From: Tretioscincus oriximinensis
Taxonomy: Eukaryota; Chordata; Lepidosauria; Squamata; Gymnophthalmidae
Length of the DNA stretch: 64,000 bases
Reading direction: 5' to 3'
Assembly (NCBI GenBank): GCA_022410635.1
Contig: JAJVDF010000259.1
Span: 392,142-456,141 of the forward strand
The position numbers were made by a program, and so were the translations under genes. How positions within the stretch are numbered: the stretch's first letter is position 1; the number at the start of each line of letters is the position of its first letter. The notes under the pieces are model-generated. The model was not told the DNA's origin. It made no database searches and saw only the letters and a program-made list of their open reading frames with translations. Below, in pieces: positions 12,713-26,122 of this stretch.

Positions 12713-12960
12713 TTTAATTAATTAATTAATTTATACTTATACCATACCCTATGCCCAAAGGTCTCAGGGCAGTCAACAACATAACAACAAGACAAAGATG
12801 ACAAATTAAAAACAGTAGCCAAAAGTGCGAAGAAAAAATGACATCTCTTCAGCCAAAGGAGTGCTATGATATTTAAGATTCAAAAGCTTGTGTGAAGAGG
12901 TATATTTTTACTAGCTGCCAAAAACTGTACAATGTAGGCACCTGGTGAGCCCCTAGAACC
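12713..12960 (-). mobile_element. L2-type LINE 3' end
   Basis: (TTAA)n, then ACCATACCCTATGCCCAAAG, GTCTCAGGGCAGTC and an inverted stretch with CAGCCAAAGG and CACCTGGTGAGCCC. On the minus strand this resembles the plus-strand copies at 38600-39200. Confidence 0.6.
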
Positions 12961-13199
12961 TCATGTCTCCCCTCAGTCTTCTCTATTACAGTAGGGATTG
13001 CTGGACATTGATGTGGTAGTGGGAATAGTTTGTTTTTATTACAATTATTTGTCCTTGTTTGGTGAAAAGGGCATTATAAATAAACATTTACTTATCATTT
13101 TAATAATAATTCCTGGATCCTTTAGTGGTTCATCATAGCACATGGTTTGCAAAACACCCACTGTCTTGGTGGCCCTCCTTTGAAATTGCTCCAGTTTGT

Positions 13200-14060
13200 C
13201 AATAATATTACGTTAGATTACTTTCTTTCCTGAATTCCATGAATTTAAGTCCCAATTAGTTCAGCTGCTTTGGTTTCTGAGTTAGCAGAACTGTTTCCTA
13301 GGTCAACATCAGCAGTTGAAGCAAATGAGATGGACTGGCAAAAGAAACGAAGTTAAAGAATGAAATTAAAATATAATAGGCAGAATAAAAGAACACCCTC
13401 TTCAAGTAGCACTTATTTCCCTTTTCCCCCCTCATTGTCCCAGCTGCTTTTCTTTCCATACCGGCAATCAGTTCTACTGTTTCTGTTGAAGCGTGCTCGC
13501 CTCAATTGAAATATCCTCCTCGCTTTCTTGTAAAAGCCAGATGAAGTTTGCAGGACGGGATAATTAAAAAACAAATCTTGAATAAACCGTTTNGCGGAGA
13601 TAGGAGTTTGATGGCTGGGTATATATAAAAATTGTAACCAGATGTTGTGCAGAAGCCACAGCAATATAAAGATCATGAGCCTCTCTTTTTTTAAGTCCAA
13701 AGTAAAAATATTCTAATTGAAGTTGTCAGCAGGAGTGAGACTAATGCGCCTGTATTTGATTAAATAATAGTTTATTTAAAATTCAGTGTGGCCCAGAATT
13801 GGATGAGACTGAAATAGGAATAACTCAAGTTAGGATTTTTTTCTGTCTTTTTTTTTCTCTTTTGGCCTAAATAAAGGGAGAAAATCGGCCTTGTGAAATG
13901 TGAACAATTTTGTGTAATATTGCCAATTGCTGTCATTATCAATTGAATATTTTCATCCCTGTGGCAGGAGCTCTTGATGGCCTGAATTTGTTTCCATTTT
14001 ATTCAATGACCAAATAACGAAGTAAAAGAAATAGTGCAGCATGGAAATGCTACACTGCTT
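13200..14060. promoter_or_regulatory. Candidate conserved non-coding block
   Basis: About 860 bp free of recognised repeats, with many homeodomain-type cores (CAATTAG, TAATTAA, CTAATTG, CCAATTG, CAATTGA), no simple repeats longer than a short T tract, and no credible open frame. Such texture is common in vertebrate conserved enhancers, but conservation was not tested. Confidence 0.25.
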
Positions 14061-14417
14061 ATAGAACTTCTGGAAGGATACATCAAAAAGCTTTATTTCC
14101 CATAAGCGAAACAAACAATAAGGCTTCCTTCATCCCATACAAATAATTTATCCAACTTATTCTCGTTCTATTTTATTTCTACACCACCTTCTCCAAGAAG
14201 ATTGTGCAAGGTAGTTTAAAACTGCCTGGGAGGGGGGAAGGGGGTCTGTTTCCTGCCTTTCACACTATGCCGGAGCAAGAAATACGAAATCTTTACATTT
14301 GGGCATTCTGTGTTGAGATGCATGACTGCGCCCTCTCATTATCATCGGTGAAAATATGTCACATGATCATGCTATTTTGGAGTAAATCGGAGGGTGCAAC
14401 CACACCCACACCCCTGG

Positions 14418-14490
14418 ACTTCTTTTAATCTGTCTTAAGACAGATTAAGACAGATTAAGACAGATTAAAAGTATGTATTTTAACACAGTA
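14418..14490. repeat. Tandem decamer repeat inside a family H2 arm
   Basis: TTAAGACAGA occurs about three times in a row after the inverted half AATCTGTC. The right flank GATTAAAAGTATGT matches the right arm of family H2. Confidence 0.6.
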
Positions 14491-15732
14491 CCTATCTCCA
14501 AAATACTTTCTGTAGGGATGTTTTTACAGCTCAGGAATGATTGTGGACTACTTAAAAACAATCTAAGCTTAAGGTCAGTTAAATAATGCCTTTGGGGATT
14601 GGGGAATAGTGAAATAATTAGCAATTGCTTAGACGTTTTGTCACTCAAAATGTGAAAAGTCTCTTTGTTCTCACCCTTTTGATAGCACTATGGAAGATCA
14701 GATGATATTGATACTGTAATACAGTTTGGAAATCTTAGAAAGGGCAAGTTATGGGGTTATTATGAATTTAGGAAGGGAGGAGGACATGAGGAAATAAATA
14801 TCTACCAAAGAATATTAGAAGAAAGCGAAGGAAGGAAGAAGACCCCATTATTCCATACACACCCTGTTGGATCTTCCACGGCTATTGGCCAGACAGGAAT
14901 TTCCAGCCCTCCCTTTCCCACAAAAGAATGACTCATTCCAAATATATTCTGAAGTGGTCCCACAGGTAAAAGAAATGGGACTGGGTCTGAGAAACTGGAT
15001 TCAAACCAGGGAAAAGCTGAATTGCTATTCTCTAGTTTAAGTCCATTTGTGCCAGAATTCCTGGAATATCCCTTTGCCTGTAGGACCATCGATGACCCAA
15101 ACCATTTTTTGTTTACCATTTTAAATCCCATTTTACTGGGATCTAATACTATTTCTATCATGTACAAACTTTAGTTATTGCTGTAAGAATATATAATGGC
15201 CTCTTTTGTAGCATCTGCTATTGTTTAGTGAGAAAAAAAAGTCAAAAAGAGTAACTTAGATCCCTTTTAGTATCAATGTCTTCTCACATGTGACAAGTGA
15301 GAGACGATATCTTAAGCAATGTTAGTCAACAACAAATAAAAATGGTGCACTTAAACTAGATATACTTTTGGCTGGTATAGCTACTGCTGCAAATAAAGTC
15401 TGGAAATGGAAGCCAATCCTGATCTGAATATTTCCTAACCATTTGCAGAATCTTCCTTGGATCTGAGGACTAGCCTTTTTCAAATGTTCATGGAAGCAGG
15501 GATTGGAGTGGGTCCGTAAACTGCATCTCCTATTTAGAGGATTGAATTATGACAATCCTGTCTAAATAGCACAGCATTGTGGAAATCTTGATATCATTCC
15601 TACTACCCTCTGTAAGCTGATGCAAAAATTATTGGATTGCTTTATGTGTAATTTAAAACCATGCACAATTTGTATTTTATTCTCTGAGTGATAGGTGGGG
15701 GGGAAGAAACTTAATAGACAGACAGATAAGTA

Positions 15733-15805
15733 ATACATACATACATACATACATACATACATACATACATACATACATGCATGCATGCATACATACATAC
15801 ATACA

Positions 15806-15834
<29 letters not shown>
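15733..15834. repeat. (ATAC)n microsatellite with an ATGC core
   Basis: About 25 tetranucleotide units, mostly ATAC, interrupted in the middle by three ATGC units. The period of four makes open frames appear by chance. Confidence 0.98.
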
Positions 15835-15836
<2 letters not shown>

Positions 15837-18261
15837 TCTTGATAATTATTTCCAATCATTTGCAAACTAAAGTATAATACAATAAAACCAAATAGAATAC
15901 AACCTAACTTTGACCCAAGATCAAAAAGTCAAACTAATCTACATACCCAATACCCACCCCACATAGTGACTTCCCTTTTATAATCCCAAATGTTATTCTA
16001 ACGTAATAAAAAATTTCTGTATTCTCATTTCTCAAAGGTTGTGGAAGGGGAAAGGTGTTAGATGATAGTTTTTCCTGTTATAGAAAACATTTTTGTACAT
16101 AAATTTTCTAAATGAAATTCATGAAATTCAAATGATTTAGCATCTGCCATCGTTTATGTTATTTAATAGGCTAATTCTTTTATCCTAGTTGTAATAGTAT
16201 AAGGTCTTTATTTGTGCGCATTTGTGCCACACTCCACAAAAGTGCAGACGTGATCATTTTTTTCTCCTGCTGAGTAGAATCGTAATGTTAGAGTTCAAGG
16301 CTGTAACTTTATCTTGGAGTAAGCCACACTTGAACAGACGGCACCTTGTTTGGAAAAATAGATACATAAGATCAGGTGTTATAATACTTGTACTTTCAGT
16401 GTTGCATACACTATCCAAAAATGAATCTAATGCAACTAGATGTATATTGAGACAAAAGTAGTATTTGTAGATAATTGGAGTAAACAAATTGCTAAAAGCA
16501 TTTGTCAATTGAAAATTCTAACTATATTCTTACTCAAAAACCCTCTTGAGTTTATTAGTGAACCACAAAAAAAAGTACTAAGAAAATAATTTCCCCCCCT
16601 AAGGATTTTCCATTAAGCCTGCATCTTGTTTTCATTTTTCTGTGGCTATTTGCCATACCTAGAATATCTGCTTACTCCACATATTTAGCAAAATCTTGTA
16701 TGCGTGCAAGCCACTGGACAAACGGAAATGCAGTTTTTTAAAAAAATTATGTGTGGTTTTCATGATCTGTAGCTATTTACCTACCTCTGGGGTCACTTCT
16801 GATTTGAAAACTGCTCCTCACGGGACACAGGAACAAAAATTCTTGACTCAATGTCTGTGTGGCAAAACTGCACGGTCCCTGAGATTGTGGCAGACCCTAC
16901 ACTTTTGTGGCACATTCATGACATCGCAATGCTATTGTGGAAATCCTAGTATTGTGAAGCAGAAAATATCAAGAATTACATCATTTACACAGTGTTGTTA
17001 GGATACTACTTTCCTCTGATCATTTGGAAACTGTGTAATTCTGTTCACAACAAGTAGCTGTGCCCATTTGTGGACAACCCTAAGCAAGTGCATCAGTTGT
17101 GATTTTTCAAGTTCATTGACTTTATTAAGGTATATTTACCAGATCCAGATTTAGTTTAAAAGAAAGAAAGAAGAAAAGCTTCCTACCATTACTATGTTTT
17201 ACCTCTGCAGTCCCTTTTGACCTTCAATTCTCTGAAGTATGTTATCAATAAAATAACAAAGCTATACATCCAAGCCACACAGCTTTGCAATTTTATTGAT
17301 CATGTAGTGACCCCTTCAGGTAAGACATTTGTGATCTGAGTTATTGTGTGTCTCTTGGATTGCCCTAGGCAAGAAACCTATTAACTATATGAATTGGTTT
17401 CCCTATTTCAACTATTGCTATCTCATTTAATGCTTTCTGTAGGCTTTCTTTTCATAGACTATATCTGGGAAGTACGCTTTGTGGAATGTGTTCAAAGACT
17501 AAATAGAAGATTTCATTTTAATACTTTCTAAGCTTTTTTTATTCCTTTAAATTAATGTATCTGGAAGCTTTTTTGTGAGATACATTTGTTATTCCCCTAG
17601 AAACATTGCTGCCAAGGCTCAACTTTTGAGAAGGAAGGAGGGGAATTAAACTCAAACTGCAGATTCCCCCCCCCCTTGTGTTTGGCCTCCTTCCAAATTA
17701 TAAACAGCTGAACTGATTTAAATATTTTTAAAAAAACAAAAAAATCTTCACATCTGTGCTGACTAACGTGTGTGCCAAATTTCAGCCCAATGTGATTTGA
17801 GACAACTGATATATTAAACACCCTAACCTAGGAGCTAAAATGGAAATACTGACAGACCCTTAACTGCTGTGGTCCCTTTAGGCAGTGTTCTTATAATGTA
17901 CTGGTTATAAGTATCCACATAATTAAAGATTGACTTAGTAGAAACATAGTTTCAGTTATATAGACCCTTTGGGCTTCTTTTCCCAAGCACATACAGGAAA
18001 TTTACATGGATAACTCCAATTAGTAACAAGTGGTATTGATGGGAATTGAAATCCCTTCATCTCTGTTCGGTGACTCCATGCATTAGACAGAGTCTGTTCC
18101 AACATTCCACTAGGTCTGCAGTAAAACCTAGAGTGAGCATGAAACAAAATGTGAATTTCTGATGAATTGTAAGAGATTGTTTGGCACAATTTTGAGATGA
18201 CTGGCAGGTAGGACTGGATTTAGGCTGTATTTTGCCCATGGGCTGTAATTTACCTACTAAC

Positions 18262-18345
18262 TTATTTACTTATTTCTTTATTTAACTCCCCCTCTTCCCA
18301 CAGCTTCTTTGGGTTTTATAATAATAAAAACAATAAAAAATATAT
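18262..18345 (-). mobile_element. Short L2-like inverted tail
   Basis: TTATTTACTT-like start, then a weak TCCC...CACAGCTTCTTTGGG and A-rich run. Weak resemblance to the L2 3' ends elsewhere. Confidence 0.3.
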
Positions 18346-20848
18346 CTTTTTAGTGCTACCAGTATCCATATTTCGCCTAATTACGGCCCTGCCGAGAGGA
18401 GTAGCCTTTAAGACCAGGTGGGCAAACTGATGCCATCTATTGCTTGGACTGTTTTTCTACATGCAGGTTTCACTGGAAAGTTAATAGAGTTGCACAAAAG
18501 TGTTAGCAACTCAACCTCAGTGCCACTTCAGAAGTATAATAGTCCAGCCATTTCTTGATAATTTATCAATTTTCTGATCCCAAATGGACACAGCTATTCC
18601 TTTGAAATCAGCTTGGAACAGTAAACTCCAAACTTTTTTAGAGAGCTCATAGTTGCAGCCAAAGAGTTGGACAGTAAGCAATATAGGAACATCAGTCTCA
18701 TTTTAAGATATCACATTTCCCACAGCCAGAGAAAAGGCTCAGTAACCTCCCATTTCTTCCCCTTTACACCCCACCATTTGTTCCCATGTAAATCAAACAG
18801 AAGTAGAGTTTAGGCCTCCAGAATATTTACACCTGTTCCTGTGCTATCTCAGTGAAGGCTGCGTCACCTGGTACCAAATGGCCACATAAAGATTCCCTAG
18901 ACATTTATTTTAGTGTTATTATTCTTCATTATAATTTTAATGATCAGCCAATGATTGGAAATCATTGTAAGTGTAAATGTTGGCAGCTGTGAATATAGGG
19001 AAACCAGGCTGATGGAAGCTAACTAGGAGCTTATACTAACATGATTTTATACATATATGAAAAAGAACATTATTTTCAAGGAAAATGAGTAAGTGCCAGG
19101 AAAATATGGAGTTACCTCCTGTCGATTAACAAAGAAATCTAAGCTGGGATATTATAATTTTAAGACTCTCCAGAAAAATATTTCCTATTGTGTAATCCTT
19201 CTGAATTTGGGGTTACCAGAATCAGCTATGGCATGAACCCATTTGGATAAATATACCAATCCCCTCCTCCAAAAAATTGATCTAGGAATACAAGCCAGAA
19301 CGTCAAGATAAATTATTGAAATAAGAATACTGGCTTGATTTAATTGCCAGGCTTTATCCTGTGAAAACATTAAAAAAAAAACCAAAGATGATACAAATGA
19401 TTTCTATGCAAATGTCCTAAATGTAGTTCCAAAATTTATTTATTTATTTGCAAATATTTCTTCCACCACAACCCCAGACCATGAGGAAGCTGAGCAGGGC
19501 ATTTATTTGAACTATAATATTGGAGAAAGCATTGTGAGTTCCTTGGATCAAAAGCAAATCAAGGTAGTCATCACTAAGGTCCTTTCTGAATTAGGATTTA
19601 TTTTAGGGTATAATAAAATAGGGGTCTGCCACCCATCTGTTAATATAGCATATGGAAGACACCAAATAATGAACATTTATAAGTTTGTTAAATTCAGGAT
19701 TATTTTCTGCCTTATTCCAGCCAAATATTTCTCCATCATGTTTGTGTCTTTTTTTAAAAAAAATTATAATCTTTTCATTCATTTTATAAGATCACGTGTT
19801 ATCTTTACTTTTTTCATTCTTTCATCTTAGATACAGACTGTGAGCATTAGCAAAAATTCCTTAGCATGGAAATTAATGTTGTTGTATTTAGGAATATCAT
19901 AGTTCTTCAAGCTCAGATTTCTTTGTAGCAACCAAAATTTCTTATCTGTAGCCTTACTTGAAAGACAGAATTGACTGGTGGAATGTGTATCTCCCAGACT
20001 AATATCCAACTGGTCATCCTTTCTTCCTTCCTTCCATCATCCACCCATCCATCTTGTATGGTAAACTATTTCAATGTTATCCAGTTTCTGTAATCTGTTT
20101 CAATAGTAGAATGTTTGAATACTACTTAATTTGGCCATATTGATATAATTAACTGGTGGCATGAGTGAATATGTATCTGCATAAATGCCTCCAACGCAAT
20201 CAGGCAGAGGGAAATTGCAGGCGGCGCTTCAGTTGACAGATCCTTTGGCATTGCTCCAATGTATTCCTGGGTCTTAGAAATGACCCTCGGAGCGTGCTGT
20301 AGTCTGTTTTTCAGAGGCGGGGATTTAGAAGGCAGAGCACGCTTTGCCTGCATTTTGCTTTATGTGGAGGAAAAAACCCTTAATTCTCGGTTGGACCCAC
20401 AAGGGTGGGTATGGTTTTCGCTGTGGAGCAAGTTGGGTGGCACCTGCTCGGGAAGGAAAATGGGCGGGGTTCACAAGCGGGTGGGCAACCCAGAGTGTTA
20501 GCTCATGATGGGCTGGGTGTTTGTGTCCTTGAGGCATCTCAAGGTATTCTGTTCTTTTTCAGCCAAGATGCGGTACCTTACACATGCCTACTTTATTTAC
20601 CATGGCCTAAAAGTATTCCACTTCATTCTTCTGTTCCAACTCATTTATATATTAATATCCTCATGACATTATTTATTTAATGGTTCAATAAACTGTTGTA
20701 TTTTACTTTGTGTGCTGTCTCATAAGCCTTTGCCTTCAGTACACAGCAAAATGATTATAAACAATCATTTCAGTTAAGAGTTTATTTACAAATTAAGTTA
20801 TCCAAGCTAATTTCATGATGTAGTATGTGTGTGTTGAGAATGTGTATA

Positions 20849-20896
20849 CCTACTTACCTGCTTACTTACCTACCTACCTACGTACATACATACATG
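20849..20896. repeat. Degenerate (CTTA)/(CCTA)/(CATA) tetranucleotide repeat
   Basis: Three related tetranucleotides follow one another over about 48 bp. Confidence 0.85.
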
Positions 20897-22534
20897 CTTT
20901 ATGAATAATCATTATCCATAGAGCTTCATGCTAAGACTACACCCGGTTCACCATGCTTCTACAAGTATATATCATCTCCAAGAAAATTTGGAACTAAAGC
21001 AAAGATGTTCTTTAATCAATTTCAAATGGAGTGCATGGAAAATTGTTTCCGTTTAGTCTGGCTCCTTGCATGGTAGCCGTGAGGTTGTTTAATGAAGAGT
21101 TTATTGATCTCCAAGGAAAGCATTTGGGTCATCAAATGGATAAGGTAGACTAGAGAATTTAAAAATACGGTATATATTTTTGTGACCTGTAATGTTGTTA
21201 ATACACTAACAGCAAATATGACTTTAATTTTACTTTAAATGGTTGTAATTTGTCACTTTATGTCCCCTGAAAGTTGACATAGCATGGCATATATGAAGGT
21301 AGATATTGGAGAATAAACATCTTGTATTTATAAATCTACTCAAAAGACTGTCACATACATATTGTTTCTGTTGCATTGAGATTAAGGTGAGACATTGAGG
21401 CACAATTATGATTCTGATTTAGAGGCATTTGGTTAATAGAGTAATAGTGTGCGAATTTTCCGCTGACATTCTTGATTTTATTACCTCAACTTAAAGTAAC
21501 ACAACTAATGAAATTGTGTTCTTGGTTTAAAAGGGCAATTGTTATTCTAACTTTGTGCTCACTGGAAAACATTTCCCCAATCTTGTTAAATTATTGCACT
21601 CATTTTGGATTTTTATGGCCGTGTAGGTTACTAGCCTTCATTTCTCTATGTTTCATTCATTTTCTTCATGTTGATGATTAATGGGGAATGTCGAATGTTA
21701 GAGTGAGCAGGCATCAGCAAATGTAGGATCATAATTAGTTTAGCTGACGAGGGCCTCTGATAGCACTTGCATCTGGATGGAAAAATTACCCTATAGGGAA
21801 CTGGCTGATCACCAGGTCTTTTTAGTGATACATTGTGAAACGCCCGATGAATCAAATGCCCTTTCTATGCCAAGAAAGTGTTCCATACTCCAAGCCAAAA
21901 TTATGTCTGCAAAAAGCTTTCCATTTGAAACGTATCAGAGTACAATTATAACCATTGTACTTTCTTGGCACCCGAGTCTCCTCTTCCCATACAGTATGAA
22001 GCGGAGTTAAATAAATTACCTAAATTTGATGAAACCTTGAAATTTTGATTTACAGGGCCAGTAATTTTTTAATTTAGAGCAAAAATCAGTTTAATCTTTT
22101 ACTGAAACTGTTCTCCCTCCACACCGGTGCAAGATGGAAAACTTTTAATAATGTTTTTAAGAAGAAAAAAAAGAGAAAAATATTTAGACCCAACCTTGAT
22201 TTGTTTTTACTTGACAGAGGAGAAAGGACATAACAAAGCAGTTGTGTCCACAAGTGTAGCTTAAATTCATTGTGTGTGAGAAAGAGTGCATGTATGTCAA
22301 TCCGCTCATTAAAATAAAGGAAACACACCAATATCATTGTGTGCTATTCTCATCAGTTTTAAGAAGGGATTATTAGTATGAAAACTATAAAATTCCAGCA
22401 GCATCTAATTGTAATCTTTGTATTTTAAACTAAACTAAAAATGATGATGAGTTTTAGAAGGAATATCACTAACATTGCTGTGTGTTGTAAAACTGAAACC
22501 AAGCAATGCTATAAAAAAAACTTCGAGTGTATGA

Positions 22535-22670
22535 AGCAGTTCCAATGTGTATTTTAAATCCATCTTCAGTTCTGAAGAACTGAAGCAGGAAAAATCCATT
22601 TTTTCCANGTTTAATCCAATTTATCAGCACTGAGAATGAATTAGCAGTACATATCAGAAGTACATAGCAC
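22535..22670. mobile_element. Hairpin repeat, family H2
   Basis: Left AGCAGTTCCAATGTGTATTT and CAGTTCTGAAGAACTG; right TTTATCAGCACTGA and AGTACATATCAG. Imperfect arms. Confidence 0.55.
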
Positions 22671-23177
22671 TCAAATGTCAATTTAGGAAAGTACAAAGCT
22701 ACGTTTACTGTTAGGAGAGAATAATCACTCAAAAGAATTGGAATAAGGCAGTATGCGAATCAGAAGTAATTAGAACTTGTATCAATAATCATATTTATCA
22801 ACAACACTAGCAACACTTGTTGCTAGACATAGTGAACAAAATCAGTAAGAATCATTTTTGATCAAAACAAAATGTTGAGATAATAATTGTTAGGAATCCA
22901 GTCATTTAAGAAATGGCCAGCATTAAAAAATTGAACAAGTTAAAGCTGTAACTGGGTGTTGGGGGAGAAAAGTGGTGGCATTTTACACACCTCATCCATC
23001 ATTGTAAAGTAAATTGTAATGAAAATCAGCAGTCCTTATTAAGCACAATTGAACTTGGCCTCATTATGGATCATGCAGCTTTATATGATCAATTCCTGCC
23101 AGCCTATGGATATATATATATCTATATATAAAGCCTTCTGTGTGGATTTGTGTGAACTTCATGGACCATGTGACTAG

Positions 23178-23399
<222 letters not shown>

Positions 23400-23899
23400 T
23401 AATTTCCTAACTGCACTTTTTTCATTGTTTCTTTTTAACGTGGCCACTTTCAGATCAGATGTGATTCATTATGCAACATGCTGCTACACCATGGAGAGGA
23501 GCCTTTGTTGGGGAATACCAATGAGGCATTAATTATTTTGATACAAAATAGAGAATAAATGTGACACCGTTGCTTCCTGCTGCTTAAGCAGTACTCAGAA
23601 ATGTGTTATGACAGCGCTTGTCAAGAGCTCCTTATTTTGATAATGCTCGTATGGTGCTTTGCCTCAATAAGACTTTGACTTCACTCCTTGGCACCTCTGA
23701 GTGGGATTGGTTAAGCTCCCTGTGAGAAACCTTTCCAGTCCTACCTATATAAGGCTGCATCCACACAAGTGGAGAAAAATGTTTCTTGGAGATAGTAATA
23801 TATAGACATCAATATTACCATTTCAGCCCTAAGTCACATTGAAAGCCTTTGAAAAGATGTTTTCTGGCCTTTAATGTGGCTAAGAAACTATAGTGTGTA

Positions 23900-24120
23900 A
23901 AATATCTAGCAAGGGGTTTCATAGCACCTTAGAGACTAACAAGAAAAAGGTAAGCAGCATGAACTTCTATAGATAAGTCTCAGAAGCTTGAAAGTCAGCC
24001 GAAGAAGTAAACTTGCCTACAGAAGCTCATGCTGCCTATCTTTTTCATGCTATACTCTAAGGTACTATGAAATCCCCTTGCTAGATATTGATGGACATAG
24101 ACTAATCCAGCTTTCTTTGA
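23900..24120. mobile_element. Inverted-duplicate hairpin repeat, family H5
   Basis: The left arm ATCTAGCAAGGGG...TTCATAGCACCTTAGAG pairs with the right arm ending CCCCTTGCTAGAT. A tail like ACATAGACTAATCCAGCTT follows only the right arm. Other copies are at 36253-36421 and 48526-48741. Confidence 0.7.
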
Positions 24121-25268
24121 AATTTACCATATAGTTTGTGGCATTTGATCCATTTCTTTTTGCAATGTCTGGATACAGTCTATTATGCCCTTTCTACATC
24201 TGGATATATCCTGGGATAGCACTTTCTAACCATATACTAGTTCAGAGTATTGCAGTCCTCAAATGGGGATATCCCAAAATGTCATTCAAGATAAAAAGGC
24301 CTTTAGCTGAAGATTAAGATGTTTACTGTGTCATTAATGAAGCAGAATCCTGATTCAAATGAAAATGGGGAAATAACAGAAGCTATTGATCTGATAGCTG
24401 CATATGATATGCCAGGTGATGTTCAAATAGATGTTATTTTTGAGGGTTGATATACTTTCTCAGTCAACAGTTGAACTGCAAACAAGGAAACCCTGCTTGT
24501 TCTTAATTTTGTCTTGAAATCTATTTGTTTGCCAAGACGCTATCAAAAAAACAACCAGACATAAAAGCTTAAATATGAACTTTTATACAAGCGAGTGAAT
24601 ATTGGTTAGCCAGTCCTGGCAAGCCTTTATTTTCACTTTAATGTATCTCAGCCTGCAGCCTGAAAAGAGCTGGAAACAGGGACTAGTAACATACATTAGC
24701 AGTAGCCTCCAGCTGTGAGTAACTGTGAGTGGTATTGGCAGCCATCAACAAATCCCTACTGGTTACGTGCAGTTCTTCAAATGATAAAATATATATTAAT
24801 GTGTTTTTATTGTGAGTCACCCAAAGAATCTATCATTATTGGTCTGCTATAGAAAATATCAAATAAATAAATGAAGACAGTACTAAACAAATTATATATT
24901 AATACAGCAAAAAAAGTTTATTTGTGTAGAAAGAACATTGATTGTTCTTTGCGAAGGAAGGTCACAGTATGTGTAAAAGATATTCAGCTAACAAGACTTA
25001 AATTATAAACGATGTTAAGCCTACAGAACTGGTTTCAACATTTATAGATCTTTGACTTCATGTAACTTCTGAGTCTATATTAATGTTCTTGAATAACTAT
25101 ACTGGGGCCTGTCTTTCAAATCTCCCCACAAGTCGGTTTTTTCTAGCTACTCAGATTAGTCAGGGTTTTCACAGTATGAGAATTCTTCTTGAGCAGGTTA
25201 GTTCCAGCAAAGTTGCTGTTCTGCCCAAAAATGTTAATCTTGCATGCCTGCGTTCTATCCCTATCTAA

Positions 25269-25408
25269 GGTGCAGTTCCAATGCATACTTTTAATCCTTG
25301 GTCCTGAAGACCTGGACTAAGTCAGGGGGGAGGGAGGGCAGTTTTTTCCTGGTTCTTTTCCAGTTCTTCAGGACTGAAAATGGATTCAAAGTACATGTCA
25401 GAACAACA
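25269..25408. mobile_element. Hairpin repeat, family H2
   Basis: GTGCAGTTCCAATGCATACT at the left pairs loosely with AAAGTACATGTCAGAAC at the right; inner arms GTCCTGAAGACCTGG and CCAGTTCTTCAGGACTG. Confidence 0.65.
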
Positions 25409-25912
25409 TCTAAAAGTCAGCAACAATTGTTAGCTATTTGTAAGACATTTGGTCTCAAACCATTTCATTCTAAAGCCCTTGTCCTTGAAATGCTTCAAGT
25501 GGTGTCAGTTTCAAAAGATTCATGATAATATTTTATCACTATTATATAGGACCATGAATAACTAGGAATAAGGCTCTTTAATTGTGCCTCCCATTAGAAA
25601 CCTATAGGATAATGTCAAAGGAAAGCCTTCTGAAAATGCCACAAATTACTCAGGGTTATCTCTTACCCTGCCATGCAGCCATTTTCTGTGGTGGAACCTA
25701 CTTTTTTGAAGTCTGCCTTCCCAGATTCATGGGATGCCTAAATACAACTATGAGACAGAAATTGAAATTACTTCTCTCTATCCACACTTTCTAATTATAA
25801 ATAGTAGAAATGCTTCAAAACCTTGCTTAATAAACTACCCATGAGTATGGAAAATTAAATCCTATACATTTGCCCTGAAAGAAAATGAGAAAGACAAGTC
25901 AAAATGAAGGTA

Positions 25913-26122
25913 GGCTGACCAGATGACCCCTTTTTTTTTGGGGGGGGGGGGAGCTTGAAAACCCGGTGCCTCCCAGTTTTTTCTGAGGATTTTTTTTTTC
26001 AAAAAAAAGATTTTTTTTTTAAATTTGTTTTGTTTTTAATTTTTTTTCCTCAGAAAAAAACGGGAGGCACCCCAAAATGGGTTTTTACCCCCCCCCCAAA
26101 AAAAGGGGTCATCTGGTCAGCC
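25913..26122. mobile_element. Palindromic MITE, family H1 (TA target)
   Basis: Terminal inverted repeats GGCTGACCAGATGACC and GGTCATCTGGTCAGCC, flanked by TA on both sides (25911-25912, 26123-26124). The inner arms also pair (GTGCCTCCCAG / GGGAGGCACC) around an A/T-rich centre. 210 bp, no coding capacity. Two more copies are at 49428-49616 and 60661-60856. Confidence 0.85.

Noticed and set aside
15730..15840. Possible CRISPR-like periodic array
   Set aside because: Simple tetranucleotide repeat without spacers, in a vertebrate genome.
15562..15865. Cysteine/methionine-tyrosine repeat protein
   Set aside because: Translation of the (ATAC)n repeat.
16696..17001. 101-residue plus-strand frame with several cysteines
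   Set aside because: No spacing typical of a zinc finger and no splice or codon evidence; the intron has many such chance frames.
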